Assembly: GCF_946222835.1 (NCBI RefSeq)
Contig: NZ_CAMIHD010000018.1
Location: forward strand, 1-30,489
Length of the DNA: 30,489 bases
Direction of reading: 5' to 3'
DNA from: an uncultured Corynebacterium sp.
GTDB lineage: Bacteria; Actinomycetota; Actinomycetes; Mycobacteriales; Mycobacteriaceae
Position 1 is the first letter of the stretch, and each line of letters opens with the position of its first letter. The notes below the pieces were generated by a model. That model ran no database searches and was not told the DNA's origin. It saw only the letters and a program-made list of their open reading frames with translations. Below, in pieces: positions 21,451-30,023 of the stretch. Made by a program: the position numbers and the translations under genes.

Positions 21451-23003
21451 CTGCAACCATTCAGGGTCAAGAGACCCAGTCGAGGACCAGACGCCGGTAC
21501 GGCAATGTCATCGACCCGCCCAAGACCGGGTTCTTCGGGTTGCCGGAGAAAGTCTCCCGCCTGGCCGTCGGGACCATCCTTGCCGCGTTTTGCGCGAACC
21601 TGTTCGTCTCGTGGATCCCGGTGATCGGGACGTACTCGGTCTGGATCGCTCTGGCCATTGCTGTGGCCGGTGGGTTCCGGTGTTTCCAGATGCTTCGGAA
21701 AGGCTCGTTCGGCCGGTACCGCTATCAGGAGAAGATATTGAGAAAGAATTTCGCCCAAGCAGTCAAAAAGGGGTGGACGAGGTATCGTCCCGGCCCCTCC
21801 TCGGAGATCACTGATGGTTCCTACCGGTTGCCGGGCCCGTTGGCAGCCTCGCGGTGTGATGACTACATCGACTCGCACGGGAACAGTTTCGGGATGGTCT
21901 GGGACCCGTACCGGCGGACTGGGACCGTGTTCTTCTCGGTCGCTGCCCCCGGCAACCAGTTGTTCGATCAGGCAGATATTGACCGGATGGTCTCGGAGTG
22001 GGCGTTGTTCCAGTCCGAGTCCGGGATCCTGTCCTCGATCGTTCAGGTCGCTGCCTCGGTGGTCACGACGCGTGATACCGGGCAACGGTTGCCTGCCGCG
22101 GTTGCCGCCCAGCGGGCCCAGGCCAAGGACGAGGACGTCCCGGCCATGGCCCGCTCGGCGATGGATGATGTCCTGGCCGTGGAAAACAGGTCGATCCCGC
22201 GGATCGAACACGTGGTCTCGTTGACGTTTTCCGGGCAGGCCTCCCGCGAGGAAGGGTTGCAAGCCCGCTCCCGTGAACAGTTGGCCGAAGAGATCGCCAC
22301 GGTCATGGACAGCTTCAACCGCATCATCGAGGCTGCCGCGTCCGGATCGACTCAGCCGATGACCGCAGCCGATATCACCGATCACTTCTACGTGGCCTAC
22401 AACCCGAAGTTGGCTGATGCCGTGGATAAGGCGCGGATGAGTGAAGGCGCGACCGGGATCCGTTGGGAGGATTCCGGTCCGACTTACGCGGAGGCGTTCA
22501 AGGACTACTACGAACACTCCGAGTTCTACTCGAAGACCTTCCAGCAGTGGAAGGCCCCGGCGGCGTTGTTCCAGGAAGATTCGTTGCGGACCTTGTTGGA
22601 ACCGGATCTGGGGATTGAACGCAAACGTGTCACGTTGCTCTACCGGCCGATGACTCCGGACCGGTCCCAGTCCACGGCCATGGACATCCTCCACGATGCT
22701 GAGTTCGACACGAACCAGCGCGGACGCAAAGCCAGCTCGGTCTCAAAGGCAACTCAGGACAAGGCGGCCCGGACTGAGGCTGAACTGGCCAACGGTGCCG
22801 TGTTGGTGCCGTTTTCGATGATGGTCACGGTGACCACCGATGACCCGGACCGGTTCGCTCGGATCTCGGCCGAGACGAAACGCAAGGCCTCGACCGGGGT
22901 TCACATCGGTGTCCGGGAAGCGACCTACACCCATGATTCGGCTTTCGCCCTCGGGTTGGGTGCCGGGCTGGTCCCGGCCGACTTCCAGATGAAAGGACTC
23001 TAA
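21447..23003 (+). CDS. SCO6880-family conjugation protein
   Basis: 518 residues, ATGA overlap with the TrbL-like gene. Two membrane helices near the N-terminus (about 38-78, LAVGTILAAFCANLFVSWIPVIG and SVWIALAIAVAGGF) are followed by a large soluble region. The passage TDGSYRLPGPLAASRCDDYIDSHGNSFGMVWDPYRRTGTVFF and the C-terminal DPDRFARISAETKRKASTGVHIGVREATYTHDSAFALGLGAGLVP match the SCO6880 family, found beside VirB4 in actinobacterial conjugative elements. It looks like a VirB3-like membrane part joined to a domain equivalent to the N-terminal half of VirB4, with the ATPase itself supplied by the gene at 23201. It would tie the ATPase to the channel. Confidence 0.85.
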   Translation: MTATIQGQETQSRTRRRYGNVIDPPKTGFFGLPEKVSRLAVGTILAAFCANLFVSWIPVIGTYSVWIALAIAVAGGFRCFQMLRKGSFGRYRYQEKILRKNFAQAVKKGWTRYRPGPSSEITDGSYRLPGPLAASRCDDYIDSHGNSFGMVWDPYRRTGTVFFSVAAPGNQLFDQADIDRMVSEWALFQSESGILSSIVQVAASVVTTRDTGQRLPAAVAAQRAQAKDEDVPAMARSAMDDVLAVENRSIPRIEHVVSLTFSGQASREEGLQARSREQLAEEIATVMDSFNRIIEAAASGSTQPMTAADITDHFYVAYNPKLADAVDKARMSEGATGIRWEDSGPTYAEAFKDYYEHSEFYSKTFQQWKAPAALFQEDSLRTLLEPDLGIERKRVTLLYRPMTPDRSQSTAMDILHDAEFDTNQRGRKASSVSKATQDKAARTEAELANGAVLVPFSMMVTVTTDDPDRFARISAETKRKASTGVHIGVREATYTHDSAFALGLGAGLVPADFQMKGL

Positions 23004-23008
23004 AACCA

Positions 23009-23197
23009 ATGGACTACAGCAGCGAAACAACACGAACACAGATCACCGCCACAGTGGCGGCCAGGACCAGGCCGGTGGTGGTGACCAACGCCAGCCCGGA
23101 CTACCACCAGGTCCGACCGCTGTACCGGGCGCTGAGCCCGATCACCAGCGGGGGCATTGACCCGCTCAATGCCGGAATCGGTTCGAAGAGGAGGTAG
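23009..23197 (+). CDS. 62-residue microprotein between SCO6880-like and VirB4
   Basis: The frame fills the gap between two long genes and has strongly GC-biased third positions, like its neighbours. It is basic and polar (TARTRPVVVTNASPDYHQVRPLYRALSP) with no membrane segment. The ribosome-binding site is weak, so it may be translated by read-on from the upstream gene, whose stop is only five bases away. Its 3' end carries the AGAGGAGG that serves VirB4. No family recognised. Confidence 0.5.
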   Translation: MDYSSETTRTQITATVAARTRPVVVTNASPDYHQVRPLYRALSPITSGGIDPLNAGIGSKRR

Positions 23198-23200
23198 GTC

Positions 23201-24847
23201 ATGGCTGGTACGGATGCTCTGGTTGATCTGACCGCGAAGATTCTCAGGAAGGTCTCACCGGCCCAGCGGGAATCGTTCGAGACGCTGCAAGAAGACGTCG
23301 TCGAAGAACCGATCCCGACGTTGAGACGTGGCGGATTCGAACGCCGCGACGGGGGAGCGGTGACCGGGGTCGAGGCCCCGGTCGAATTCTCCGCCTCCTC
23401 CCAACAAGTCGCTGGGCTCTGGCCGTTCTGCGTGGGATCCTCGGCCCCGCTGGTCGGGACAATCCTGGGCAGGAACCTGAAAAACTCCCAGGTCGTCTGT
23501 GCCGATCCGGTCAACTGGTATCTGAAAGGAATCATCAAGGCCCCGTCCGCGCTGGTACTGGGCCTGAACGCGTTGGGAAAGTCCTCACTGGTGGTGCGGA
23601 TGCTGCTGGGAATCATGGACTCAGGGTTCAAATTCATGGCCTTGGCCGATACCAAACCGGATTATGCCGGCCTGACCGAAGAGGTCGGCGGGAAAGTCAT
23701 CGAGGTTGGTCCGAACAAGGACGCGGTCAACCCGCTCGATGCTGGCCCGTTGTGGGCACGACTGATCGAGCTGAGAGCCGCCCACCTGGAAGAAGCCGCC
23801 GCGGCCGAGACCGACCCGGAACGGGCCAAAGCCGCACAGACTCGAGCTGATCTGATCGCAGAGCTGATGGCTGAGATCCACAGTCGTCGTGTCTCGACCA
23901 TGCAGGCGCTATTCCGACTCTCTGGGGACAAGAAAGCCCTGGCCGTGGCCGATGACACGTTGCTGCTCTCGATCGGGATCCGGGAAGCGGCCCGGAGGTG
24001 TGAGGCCGAGAACCCGCCGCGGCAGCCGTTGATCGAAGACGTGAAAAACGCGGTCAAAGACGGGACCGAGGAAATGCGCCTGGCCGTTCTGGTCGAAGAC
24101 AACGCCGAGTACAAGGAAGAATCCAAAGCCCTGGTGAGGGCGTTGAACGTCTTCGACTCCAACGGGATGTTCGGCGATGTCTTCTCCCGCCAGACCAGTA
24201 GCGAAATCGACCTGGACCGGTCGTGCTGCTTCAACATTTCCTCAGTCCGGGCCCAGAACAACCCGCACGTTCTGGCAGCGGTCCAGGTGGTCTGCTGGTC
24301 CTACGGTCAGGCCGCGGTCTCGGCGGCAAAGACCCTGGCCAAAGCCGGGCTCATGGCCGAATCCCACTACGTGCTGGTCCTCGATGAGCTGTGGCAAGTC
24401 CTTGGTGTCGATGACGAGATGATCAACTTCGTCGACGAGCTGACGAGGCTCAACCGCTCCATTGGCGTAGGGCAGATACTCATTTCACATTCTCCGAAGG
24501 ACTACGTGTTCAGTGATGACCGGCTCTCGGGGGTGGCTCAAGGATTCTTGGACCGGTCGCCGATGAAGTTCTACGCCGGGCTGGTCGAACACGACATGGA
24601 CGCGCTGTCCCAGATCGTTCCGATGTCGGAACGGGAGAAACAACAGCTGGTCGATTGGTCGCCCGAAGGGGTCATGGACCCGAACACGAACACGGCCACC
24701 CCTCCGGTCGGGCGCGGGAAGTTCTTGATGAAGGCCGGCCAGGGTCCGGGGGTGCCGTTCCAGGTGAGGTTGACTGCGGTCGAACACCGTATCCACGACA
24801 CCAACGAAGCTTGGCGTGAGGCCATCGACCGCGCCAATGCCCTCTAA
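23201..24847 (+). CDS. VirB4-like conjugation ATPase
   Basis: 548 residues. Walker A is GLNALGKSSLVVRML (from about residue 121; the P-loop Gly-rich turn is slightly atypical but keeps GKSS). Walker B is HYVLVLDELWQVLG (about 388-400), followed by the RLNRSIGVGQILISHSPKDYVF segment in which the motif SH replaces the usual TQ. A long insertion between the motifs (about 190-300) carries helices rich in Ala and Glu, as in actinobacterial members. The N-terminal domain of classical VirB4 is largely absent and appears to be provided by the SCO6880-like gene. It powers channel assembly and transport at the membrane. GAGGAGG precedes the ATG. Confidence 0.92.
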   Translation: MAGTDALVDLTAKILRKVSPAQRESFETLQEDVVEEPIPTLRRGGFERRDGGAVTGVEAPVEFSASSQQVAGLWPFCVGSSAPLVGTILGRNLKNSQVVCADPVNWYLKGIIKAPSALVLGLNALGKSSLVVRMLLGIMDSGFKFMALADTKPDYAGLTEEVGGKVIEVGPNKDAVNPLDAGPLWARLIELRAAHLEEAAAAETDPERAKAAQTRADLIAELMAEIHSRRVSTMQALFRLSGDKKALAVADDTLLLSIGIREAARRCEAENPPRQPLIEDVKNAVKDGTEEMRLAVLVEDNAEYKEESKALVRALNVFDSNGMFGDVFSRQTSSEIDLDRSCCFNISSVRAQNNPHVLAAVQVVCWSYGQAAVSAAKTLAKAGLMAESHYVLVLDELWQVLGVDDEMINFVDELTRLNRSIGVGQILISHSPKDYVFSDDRLSGVAQGFLDRSPMKFYAGLVEHDMDALSQIVPMSEREKQQLVDWSPEGVMDPNTNTATPPVGRGKFLMKAGQGPGVPFQVRLTAVEHRIHDTNEAWREAIDRANAL

Positions 24848-24892
24848 CCAGTCCAGGGACCCCAGTATTCGTCTTAGAGAAGGAGGGACGTC

Positions 24893-26656
24893 ATGAGTCC
24901 TCGTTATCGTGGATGGGTCATCCTCACCATCGGGATCGTAGGATTCGTCGGCGTCGGGGTGGCCCTACAACTCGGGGCGGTCCTCGGCGGCACGGAAGCT
25001 CCATCGTTGTCCCCGCTGGGCGGGCTGGTCGAAGTTGTCTTCGGCAGAGTCAAAGCCTCGACAGCGACCTGGGTCCTGCTGGGGCTGGTCGGCGTCGCAA
25101 TTGTCTATGCGGCGGCCCGGTTCGTTCCGGCGAAGTCCACGCGGGCTGGTGGTGAGGCCGAAGCCAACGACCGGATCGGCCGGGCTTCCGCCTTCACCTC
25201 CGCGCGGGAGAAATCGCGGATGAAAGAAACCCGCGAAGTCCTGCACCCAGATGCCGAGAAGATTGGCCCTGGCCTGCCGCTGGCGTGTCAGGGCAACAGA
25301 ATCATCTATCAGGGGTGGAGACAGTGCGCCCTGCATATCTGGTCACCGGGACGAGGCAAAACCACCTCCCAAGTCATCCCGCACGCGATCGCCGCCCCCG
25401 GTGCGTTCGTGATGACCACCAATAAAGTCGATGGGGTTTGGGAAGTCATCGCGGCCCGGTCCACGCGGGGAAGGATCTGGATCTGCGACCCGAACGATAT
25501 CCTGCATCGAAAGCGTCCGGCCGATACCCGGTTCCCCATGATCGAGTTGGTGACCGATTCGACCAGTGCCGAAAAAATCGGGCTGATCTTCGAAAAAGCC
25601 ACCCACGGGCTCGGTGGCGATGCCGGCAACGTCAACGCACACTTCGATCGTGAAGGCGGCAAGACGCTGGGCCGGTTGATGTTGGCCGCGAACCTGGCGG
25701 GGTACGGCGATGCTGAAATCTTCCGATGGGTGACCGAGACCCGTGAGGAGGAAGCTGCGAAGATCTTGGAAGCCAACGGCTTGCCAAGGCAGGCCCAGGC
25801 ATTGCGTGGCCTGGCTAAACAACCGGGTGATACCCGCGGATCAGTCTGGGCTACCGCTCAACGGTGCGCGTCCCCGTTCGAGCATGAGGGCGTGCTCGAT
25901 ACCTTCCGTATCCAGGACGTCGGCTCGGAAAGGGTGTTCAACGCTACCCGGTTCATCCAATCTCACGACACACTGATCCTGATCGGTGACCTGCTAGAAG
26001 GCGGAACCAGCGCGTTCGTCTCCGCGTTGGTGTGGGAGATATTCACTAAAGCCCGTGAGCAAGCCGCGCAGAACGGGGGACGGCTGAGAACACCATTGGT
26101 TATGGACCTGGACGAGGTCGGCAACGCCGTGATGCTTCCGGAACTGGCCGACTGGTATTCCTTCGCCGGATCCAGCGGCATTGTCATTTCCTCCTACCTG
26201 CAATCGAGGGCCCAAGGCCAAGACCAGTTCGGGGAGAAAGGGTTCGAGAAGCTGCAAGGTGCCTCGAACGCGTTCATCTATGGCGGTGGCTCCCAGGACA
26301 CGAAGTTCCTCAAAGACATCGCAGAACTGATCGGCCGCTACGACCATAGGACCGAGTCCAGTTCCAGCTCGTACTCGGACGGGTCAGGCCCGTCCCGGTC
26401 GAGTTCGGATCAAATCCAGCAGCGCGAAATCATGTCGGTCGCCCAGCTCTCGCGCATGTCCAAAGGCACGATCTACCTCAGTGCCGACGACGGAGCTGGG
26501 CTCGTCAACGCCCGGTACTGGTTCACAGACAAAGTGCTCAGGACCCAGCTCGACCCAGCGAAGCAGTGGCTCATCGACCACGAATCCAGGCTGAACGAGG
26601 CACAGATCAACGAGATGCAGCAAGACATCGAACAGGAGATGCAAGCTCATGAGTAA
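24893..26656 (+). CDS. VirD4/TraG-like coupling ATPase
   Basis: 587 residues with AGAAGGAGGGACGTC before the ATG. Two N-terminal membrane helices (about 7-30 and 58-78) are followed by Walker A, SPGRGKTTSQV (about 151-161), within ALHIWSPGRGKT, and Walker B, PLVMDLDEVGN (about 399-409). The block FAGSSGIVISSYLQSRAQGQDQFGEKGFEKLQGASNAFIYGGGSQD is diagnostic of type IV coupling proteins. The end is helical and charged. It would receive the relaxase-DNA complex and pump it into the channel. The stop overlaps the start of the DUF4913 gene by eight bases. Confidence 0.94.
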   Translation: MSPRYRGWVILTIGIVGFVGVGVALQLGAVLGGTEAPSLSPLGGLVEVVFGRVKASTATWVLLGLVGVAIVYAAARFVPAKSTRAGGEAEANDRIGRASAFTSAREKSRMKETREVLHPDAEKIGPGLPLACQGNRIIYQGWRQCALHIWSPGRGKTTSQVIPHAIAAPGAFVMTTNKVDGVWEVIAARSTRGRIWICDPNDILHRKRPADTRFPMIELVTDSTSAEKIGLIFEKATHGLGGDAGNVNAHFDREGGKTLGRLMLAANLAGYGDAEIFRWVTETREEEAAKILEANGLPRQAQALRGLAKQPGDTRGSVWATAQRCASPFEHEGVLDTFRIQDVGSERVFNATRFIQSHDTLILIGDLLEGGTSAFVSALVWEIFTKAREQAAQNGGRLRTPLVMDLDEVGNAVMLPELADWYSFAGSSGIVISSYLQSRAQGQDQFGEKGFEKLQGASNAFIYGGGSQDTKFLKDIAELIGRYDHRTESSSSSYSDGSGPSRSSSDQIQQREIMSVAQLSRMSKGTIYLSADDGAGLVNARYWFTDKVLRTQLDPAKQWLIDHESRLNEAQINEMQQDIEQEMQAHE

Positions 26657-27050
26657 TCCACTGGAAAACATAGATCAGCAACTCAACGGTGATGGCACGT
26701 TCGAAGAATGGATACAGGCGACCTTGCAATTGTGCGAACGTCCAGCAACCGAACGGGAGAGTAGCTTCTGTCCGGAATGGTGGAAACACCCCGAGGCTGT
26801 CGCCCGGTTCAAGTCCCTGTACATCGAGTATGTGAAGGCATGCTCCAGCAATGAACTCTCCTCCTGGTGGATTCATCACTGGGACGTCCATGCTAGGGCG
26901 TTGTTTGATCCAACGACAGGGGTGTTCCGGAACTGCGCCTATGGTCATAGCCCCCAAGAACGAACCGTTGCGACCACGATTACGGGGCGGGTTCCACAGG
27001 AACCCACTTACGACGAAGCGGTAGAATCAGGTGATCCGTGCTGGTTCTAG
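26649..27050 (+). CDS. DUF4913 domain protein
   Basis: 133 residues, starting inside the end of the coupling-protein gene. The central run FCPEWWKHPEAVARFKSLYIEYVKACSSNELSSWWIHHWDVHARALFDPTTGVFRNC is the signature of DUF4913, a small Trp/His-rich domain frequent downstream of VirD4-like genes in actinobacterial mobile elements. Its function is unknown. Coupling to the VirD4 gene suggests work with the coupling protein or relaxase. Confidence 0.88.
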   Translation: MSNPLENIDQQLNGDGTFEEWIQATLQLCERPATERESSFCPEWWKHPEAVARFKSLYIEYVKACSSNELSSWWIHHWDVHARALFDPTTGVFRNCAYGHSPQERTVATTITGRVPQEPTYDEAVESGDPCWF

Positions 27051-27056
27051 CACAGT

Positions 27057-27071
27057 AGGAGGATTACAATT
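27057..27071 (+). promoter_or_regulatory. Perfect AGGAGG ribosome-binding site before a presumed ATT start
   Basis: AGGAGG at 27057-27062 is followed by a six-base spacer and ATT at 27069-27071. No ATG, GTG or TTG is in frame until ATG 27255, yet the frame between encodes a clear membrane helix. This decides the start used for the following gene. Confidence 0.6.
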
Positions 27072-28118
27072 ACTTTTGTCATATTCGTAATATTTTTCAT
27101 CACGCTGTCGTATTTTCTGACACTCCTATTCTCTGTCGGATATGTAGTTGATTATTTACTTTTCGAGGAAGAGCGATACCCTGCGTTCTCGCAGTCCAGC
27201 GCGAAAGAACAACTCTGGCGGAGAATTGTCATCCCCTCCGTTCTCTCCCTCGTCATGGGATTCATGCTGAACGCCTTTTTCCCAAACTTCTTCACTGAGA
27301 TATCCGAAGGGGACGATTGGGAGAGTCTCGTCAGAGCTTTGCTTTTTTATGGAACTCTCGTGGCTTTCATCGTCATACTATCGAGAATAGTGCGTCATGA
27401 CCCGGATCTTGTCGAGTTTGCTAACACGCCACAAAGGATCATGGCTTCAGCACAAGAGATATACGGAGAATCCCCAGGGGCCGAAGGCAACGTTGCTCAG
27501 CTTCGGTGCAACCTGGACAGGTGGAAGGAAAACAGTGGGGCGGCGTCCATGGGATGGGCTAAGAAGGAATCGTCTGCCTCCTTGAACAAAACGTTGCGGT
27601 CGATTCCAGCTCACCGAAAGCTCAAGAGTGCTACCGTGTGGAGGTCTGTGCGGAGGACTGAAGTGTACGCAGCGGCTTGGAAAACTGCCCCGTTGCGTTT
27701 CGGATGGCCAGTATACGTGATCGGAGTCCTTAACATCGGCCTCATATGTGCTGGTCTGATGGTAGCCACATCGTGGCTTCCATGGGCCTGGTTTCTCCCG
27801 ATCTCCGTGGCGGTCAGCCTTCTCTTCGTTATGGCCTATCAAGTCAGCATCTTGCTAGTCGGGATTCGTCGGTTTTCTCGGCACCGGTTCTACGAGCAGT
27901 ATTGCGAGTCCGAACTGAACGATGCGCAACAACGCGTCGATGAGCACAAGGCCCAGGTCCTGCGCGAGAGCCTTATCCCACAGAAGATTGACGAAATCCA
28001 AGCCGACCTCAGGCATACGCGAGCTACCTTGGCGGGTGGGCAAATAGCTGTCATCAGTGCAGTGATAGCAGTCCCTGTAGCTCGAGGTGTCCTCAGGACG
28101 GGTCGTCTGCGTCGGTGA
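27069..28118 (+). CDS. Membrane protein of unknown function, likely ATT start
   Basis: Taken from the ATT behind AGGAGG it has 349 residues; from the first ATG (27255), 287. The 62 upstream codons encode a helix (FVIFVIFFITLSYFLTLLFSVGYVV) and a charged segment (FEEERYPAFSQSSAKEQLWRR), which looks coding. In order, the protein has helices at about 2-28, 50-70, 88-105, then about 100 cytoplasmic residues, two more helices near 230-275, and a helical charged tail (CESELNDAQQRVDEHKAQVLRE). Codon usage is less GC-rich than in the transfer operon. Its 3' end overlaps the convergent gene by 26 bases. No family was recognised. Confidence 0.65.
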   Translation: MTFVIFVIFFITLSYFLTLLFSVGYVVDYLLFEEERYPAFSQSSAKEQLWRRIVIPSVLSLVMGFMLNAFFPNFFTEISEGDDWESLVRALLFYGTLVAFIVILSRIVRHDPDLVEFANTPQRIMASAQEIYGESPGAEGNVAQLRCNLDRWKENSGAASMGWAKKESSASLNKTLRSIPAHRKLKSATVWRSVRRTEVYAAAWKTAPLRFGWPVYVIGVLNIGLICAGLMVATSWLPWAWFLPISVAVSLLFVMAYQVSILLVGIRRFSRHRFYEQYCESELNDAQQRVDEHKAQVLRESLIPQKIDEIQADLRHTRATLAGGQIAVISAVIAVPVARGVLRTGRLRR

Positions 28119-28911
28119 CGAACGTATCGGCTACATTGCAGTCGGCTGCGGGCAGGGACATGTGGTCTAGCTCCTCCCAAATATTCGACGACACATTGAT
28201 CAGCGACCTGCGGGGCCTGTAAGAGATCAGGAGGTTATCGAAGCGAGTCCACCGTGACTTCTGCTCGTTCTGAGCTTTGCTATAGGCATTCACCTGGGTC
28301 TTTGTGGATACACTGTTCTGCCATCTCTCATAGATGTCAATGACCCGCCATGGGTTCTGTCGAACCCAGTTTCCGTAACCGTAGCGTCCTGCGACAACCA
28401 GAATATTCATCTTCATCTGGATGGCCTGTCGAGAAAAGACATATCCTAAAAACATCACCACGACGAGCAGCCCATATACAGCTATCCCAACCCAAGCCAG
28501 GAGGCACTTATACCCCGAGGCGTTAAAGAAAACGACCGTCGTGATCATTAATAAGGTGAGAACAGCTACGATTGTTCCCATGGCGAAGAAATATCCTGGG
28601 CCAGAAAGCCCCATATATTTCTTCACCTGATACGCATCCACGTGGACTATAGCTTCGCGCAGACGAGAAGCGGCCTCGCCCTGCTCACGGGAGCATGCGG
28701 TTTCCAAGTCATGGCAGATGGCGGAGCGGGTCTCCAACTCACGTTTCCAATATCGCAGAGACCTGGGGGAGCCTGGGCTGAGGTTGAGCCAGCGTTGGAC
28801 CAGGGGAGGCCCAGCGCCTAAGGCAAAGGCCATGAGCATGATGAATGCAGCCAGGCCGGGTCCCAAGAGAGCCTGGAGGTAGGTATATATTGAGTCCATA
28901 CCCGACAGCAT
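28093..28911 (-). CDS. Membrane protein of unknown function, convergent with the previous gene
   Basis: Up to 272 residues (ATG 28911 or ATG 28899). One N-terminal helix (LGPGLAAFIMLMAFALGAG), a soluble charged stretch (LRYWKRELETRSAICHDLETACSREQGEAASRLREAIVHV), then two helices (GYFFAMGTIVAVLTLLMITTVVFF and CLLAWVGIAVYGLLVVVMFLGYVF), and a soluble C-terminus of about 110 residues. Its soluble-helix-helix-soluble plan mirrors the convergent gene, but they are not obviously homologous. It begins 71 bases after the fic stop on the same strand and could be read with that module. No family recognised. Confidence 0.6.
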   Translation of the reverse strand: MLSGMDSIYTYLQALLGPGLAAFIMLMAFALGAGPPLVQRWLNLSPGSPRSLRYWKRELETRSAICHDLETACSREQGEAASRLREAIVHVDAYQVKKYMGLSGPGYFFAMGTIVAVLTLLMITTVVFFNASGYKCLLAWVGIAVYGLLVVVMFLGYVFSRQAIQMKMNILVVAGRYGYGNWVRQNPWRVIDIYERWQNSVSTKTQVNAYSKAQNEQKSRWTRFDNLLISYRPRRSLINVSSNIWEELDHMSLPAADCNVADTFVTDADDPS

Positions 28912-28982
28912 GGCAGGTTTAGCGGTCGAGGGAAGGCTCGGCAGATCGTTTCAGGCAGACTCGGATTCAAGCATTGGAACCG

Positions 28983-29762
28983 TCACAAACGACGGTACCG
29001 TTGGGCAACTTGGTTATCCTGATCCCAGGTCTTGGCATGGTTCTTTGGCTTGTATCCTCGAGTTTGCTGTCGTACGCGGTCAGCTAGTTTCCGCTCTTTG
29101 CTGACTTTCACCTCAGGGCGAGCCACGGCCATGGCTCTGAAGACCTCGTGAAGCTCATCCGGGTGGGTTATGGTGCTCCCGAGATCTGGCGAGGAGAGCA
29201 TCGAGGCCTGGTTCCACGCTGCTGCGGACACGCGGCCGAAGTCCAGACTGTATTGCGACTGCTCCGATACGTGGTGGAGGAATTCACGAGAGGCCCGTCC
29301 GTTGCCCTCACGAAACGGGTGGGCTTGGTTCAAGTCTGCGAAGACTGCACTGACAGCGCTCACGAACCCTTTCCTGTCGAGGTTGTTCCAGTCCGTCTCT
29401 GCGACCTGTCGCTGTACAGATCGCATGTACTCATCGATCTCATCACTGTGGTCTGCAAAGGGTACTGGACCCTTCTGCATGTTAACCAAACGATATTCAC
29501 CAGCCCATGGATAAACATCTTGGAAAAGGTGCTGATGGATAGCTTTCAGGTGTTCACTGTCGTAAGTGTGTTTAACCAGCTGCGGGTTATCCCTGAGTTC
29601 TTGGGAACGGCGTACTGTGGCGGCGTATTCAATTTCTGTGAGCGTCTCCTGATTCCGTTCCCCGAAATTGTTTTTGAGAACCCCGTTTCGAGTGGCCGGG
29701 TCATATGTTTCAGGATAAAAGTATGCTACCCATTGGAGACTCTCTCGTTCCGATGGGGCCAC
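28983..29762 (-). CDS. Fic-domain toxin (AMP-transferase), class I
   Basis: 259 residues from a GTG that overlaps the antitoxin stop (TAGTG). The Fic core spans about residues 30-165, with the active-site loop HPFREGNGRASR (148-159), in which the catalytic His148 and the GNGR anion-binding turn are intact. The flap lies near QKGPVPFADH, and YPWAGEYR is the usual upstream signature. Fic toxins of this class transfer AMP to gyrase and topoisomerase IV subunits, blocking growth. About 95 residues follow the core, basic and without a recognised secretion domain. The upstream partner gene encodes the matching inhibitor, so the pair probably serves plasmid addiction. Confidence 0.95.
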   Translation of the reverse strand: MAPSERESLQWVAYFYPETYDPATRNGVLKNNFGERNQETLTEIEYAATVRRSQELRDNPQLVKHTYDSEHLKAIHQHLFQDVYPWAGEYRLVNMQKGPVPFADHSDEIDEYMRSVQRQVAETDWNNLDRKGFVSAVSAVFADLNQAHPFREGNGRASREFLHHVSEQSQYSLDFGRVSAAAWNQASMLSSPDLGSTITHPDELHEVFRAMAVARPEVKVSKERKLADRVRQQTRGYKPKNHAKTWDQDNQVAQRYRRL

Positions 29763-30010
29763 TACGCGATCTTTGCTGCTCGGTTCTCGCCGGATCGCGT
29801 ACGGGCGTCCTGCTGCACCTGCACAAGGTACTCAGCGGTTGTCATCTCTCCTCGGGCACACTTGGCGAGTCTGTCCACGAACTCTCGGGTAGGCACCAGG
29901 CCCTCCAACCGCGCACTGGCCACAGATTGGACGATAGAGTCACATTGCGATTCTGAAAGACCCTGAAACAGGTCAGGCCATTCTTGGCGAATATCAACAT
30001 GATTAGTCAT
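29762..30010 (-). CDS. VbhA-like antitoxin of the Fic module
   Basis: 82 residues. The inhibitory helix carries the S-x-x-x-E-G signature as SARLEG (Ser32 to Gly37) within DSIVQSVASARLEGLVPTREFVDRL; the Glu blocks ATP binding in the Fic active site. The remainder (AKCARGEMTTAEYLVQVQQDARTR) matches the second helix of VbhA-type antitoxins. It lies first in the operon, as usual, with AGGAAGG (30018-30024) before its ATG and its stop overlapping the toxin start by one base, so the two are made together. Confidence 0.92.
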   Translation of the reverse strand: MTNHVDIRQEWPDLFQGLSESQCDSIVQSVASARLEGLVPTREFVDRLAKCARGEMTTAEYLVQVQQDARTRSGENRAAKIA

Positions 30011-30023
30011 TTTGCAACCTTCC

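Noticed and set aside
20705..21814. 369-codon plus-strand open frame rich in Pro and Arg
   Set aside because: It is a frame-shifted reading of the Ala/Gly/Ser tail region and the start of the SCO6880-like gene; both real genes explain this DNA.
21330..22694. 454-codon open frame on the minus strand
   Set aside because: It lies antisense to the SCO6880-like gene and the end of the TrbL-like gene, has shadow composition (Arg, Gly, Asp rich) and no family pattern. Long antisense frames are common in high-GC DNA.
29148..29966. 272-codon plus-strand open frame
   Set aside because: Antisense to the Fic toxin and its antitoxin, both of which have diagnostic motifs.
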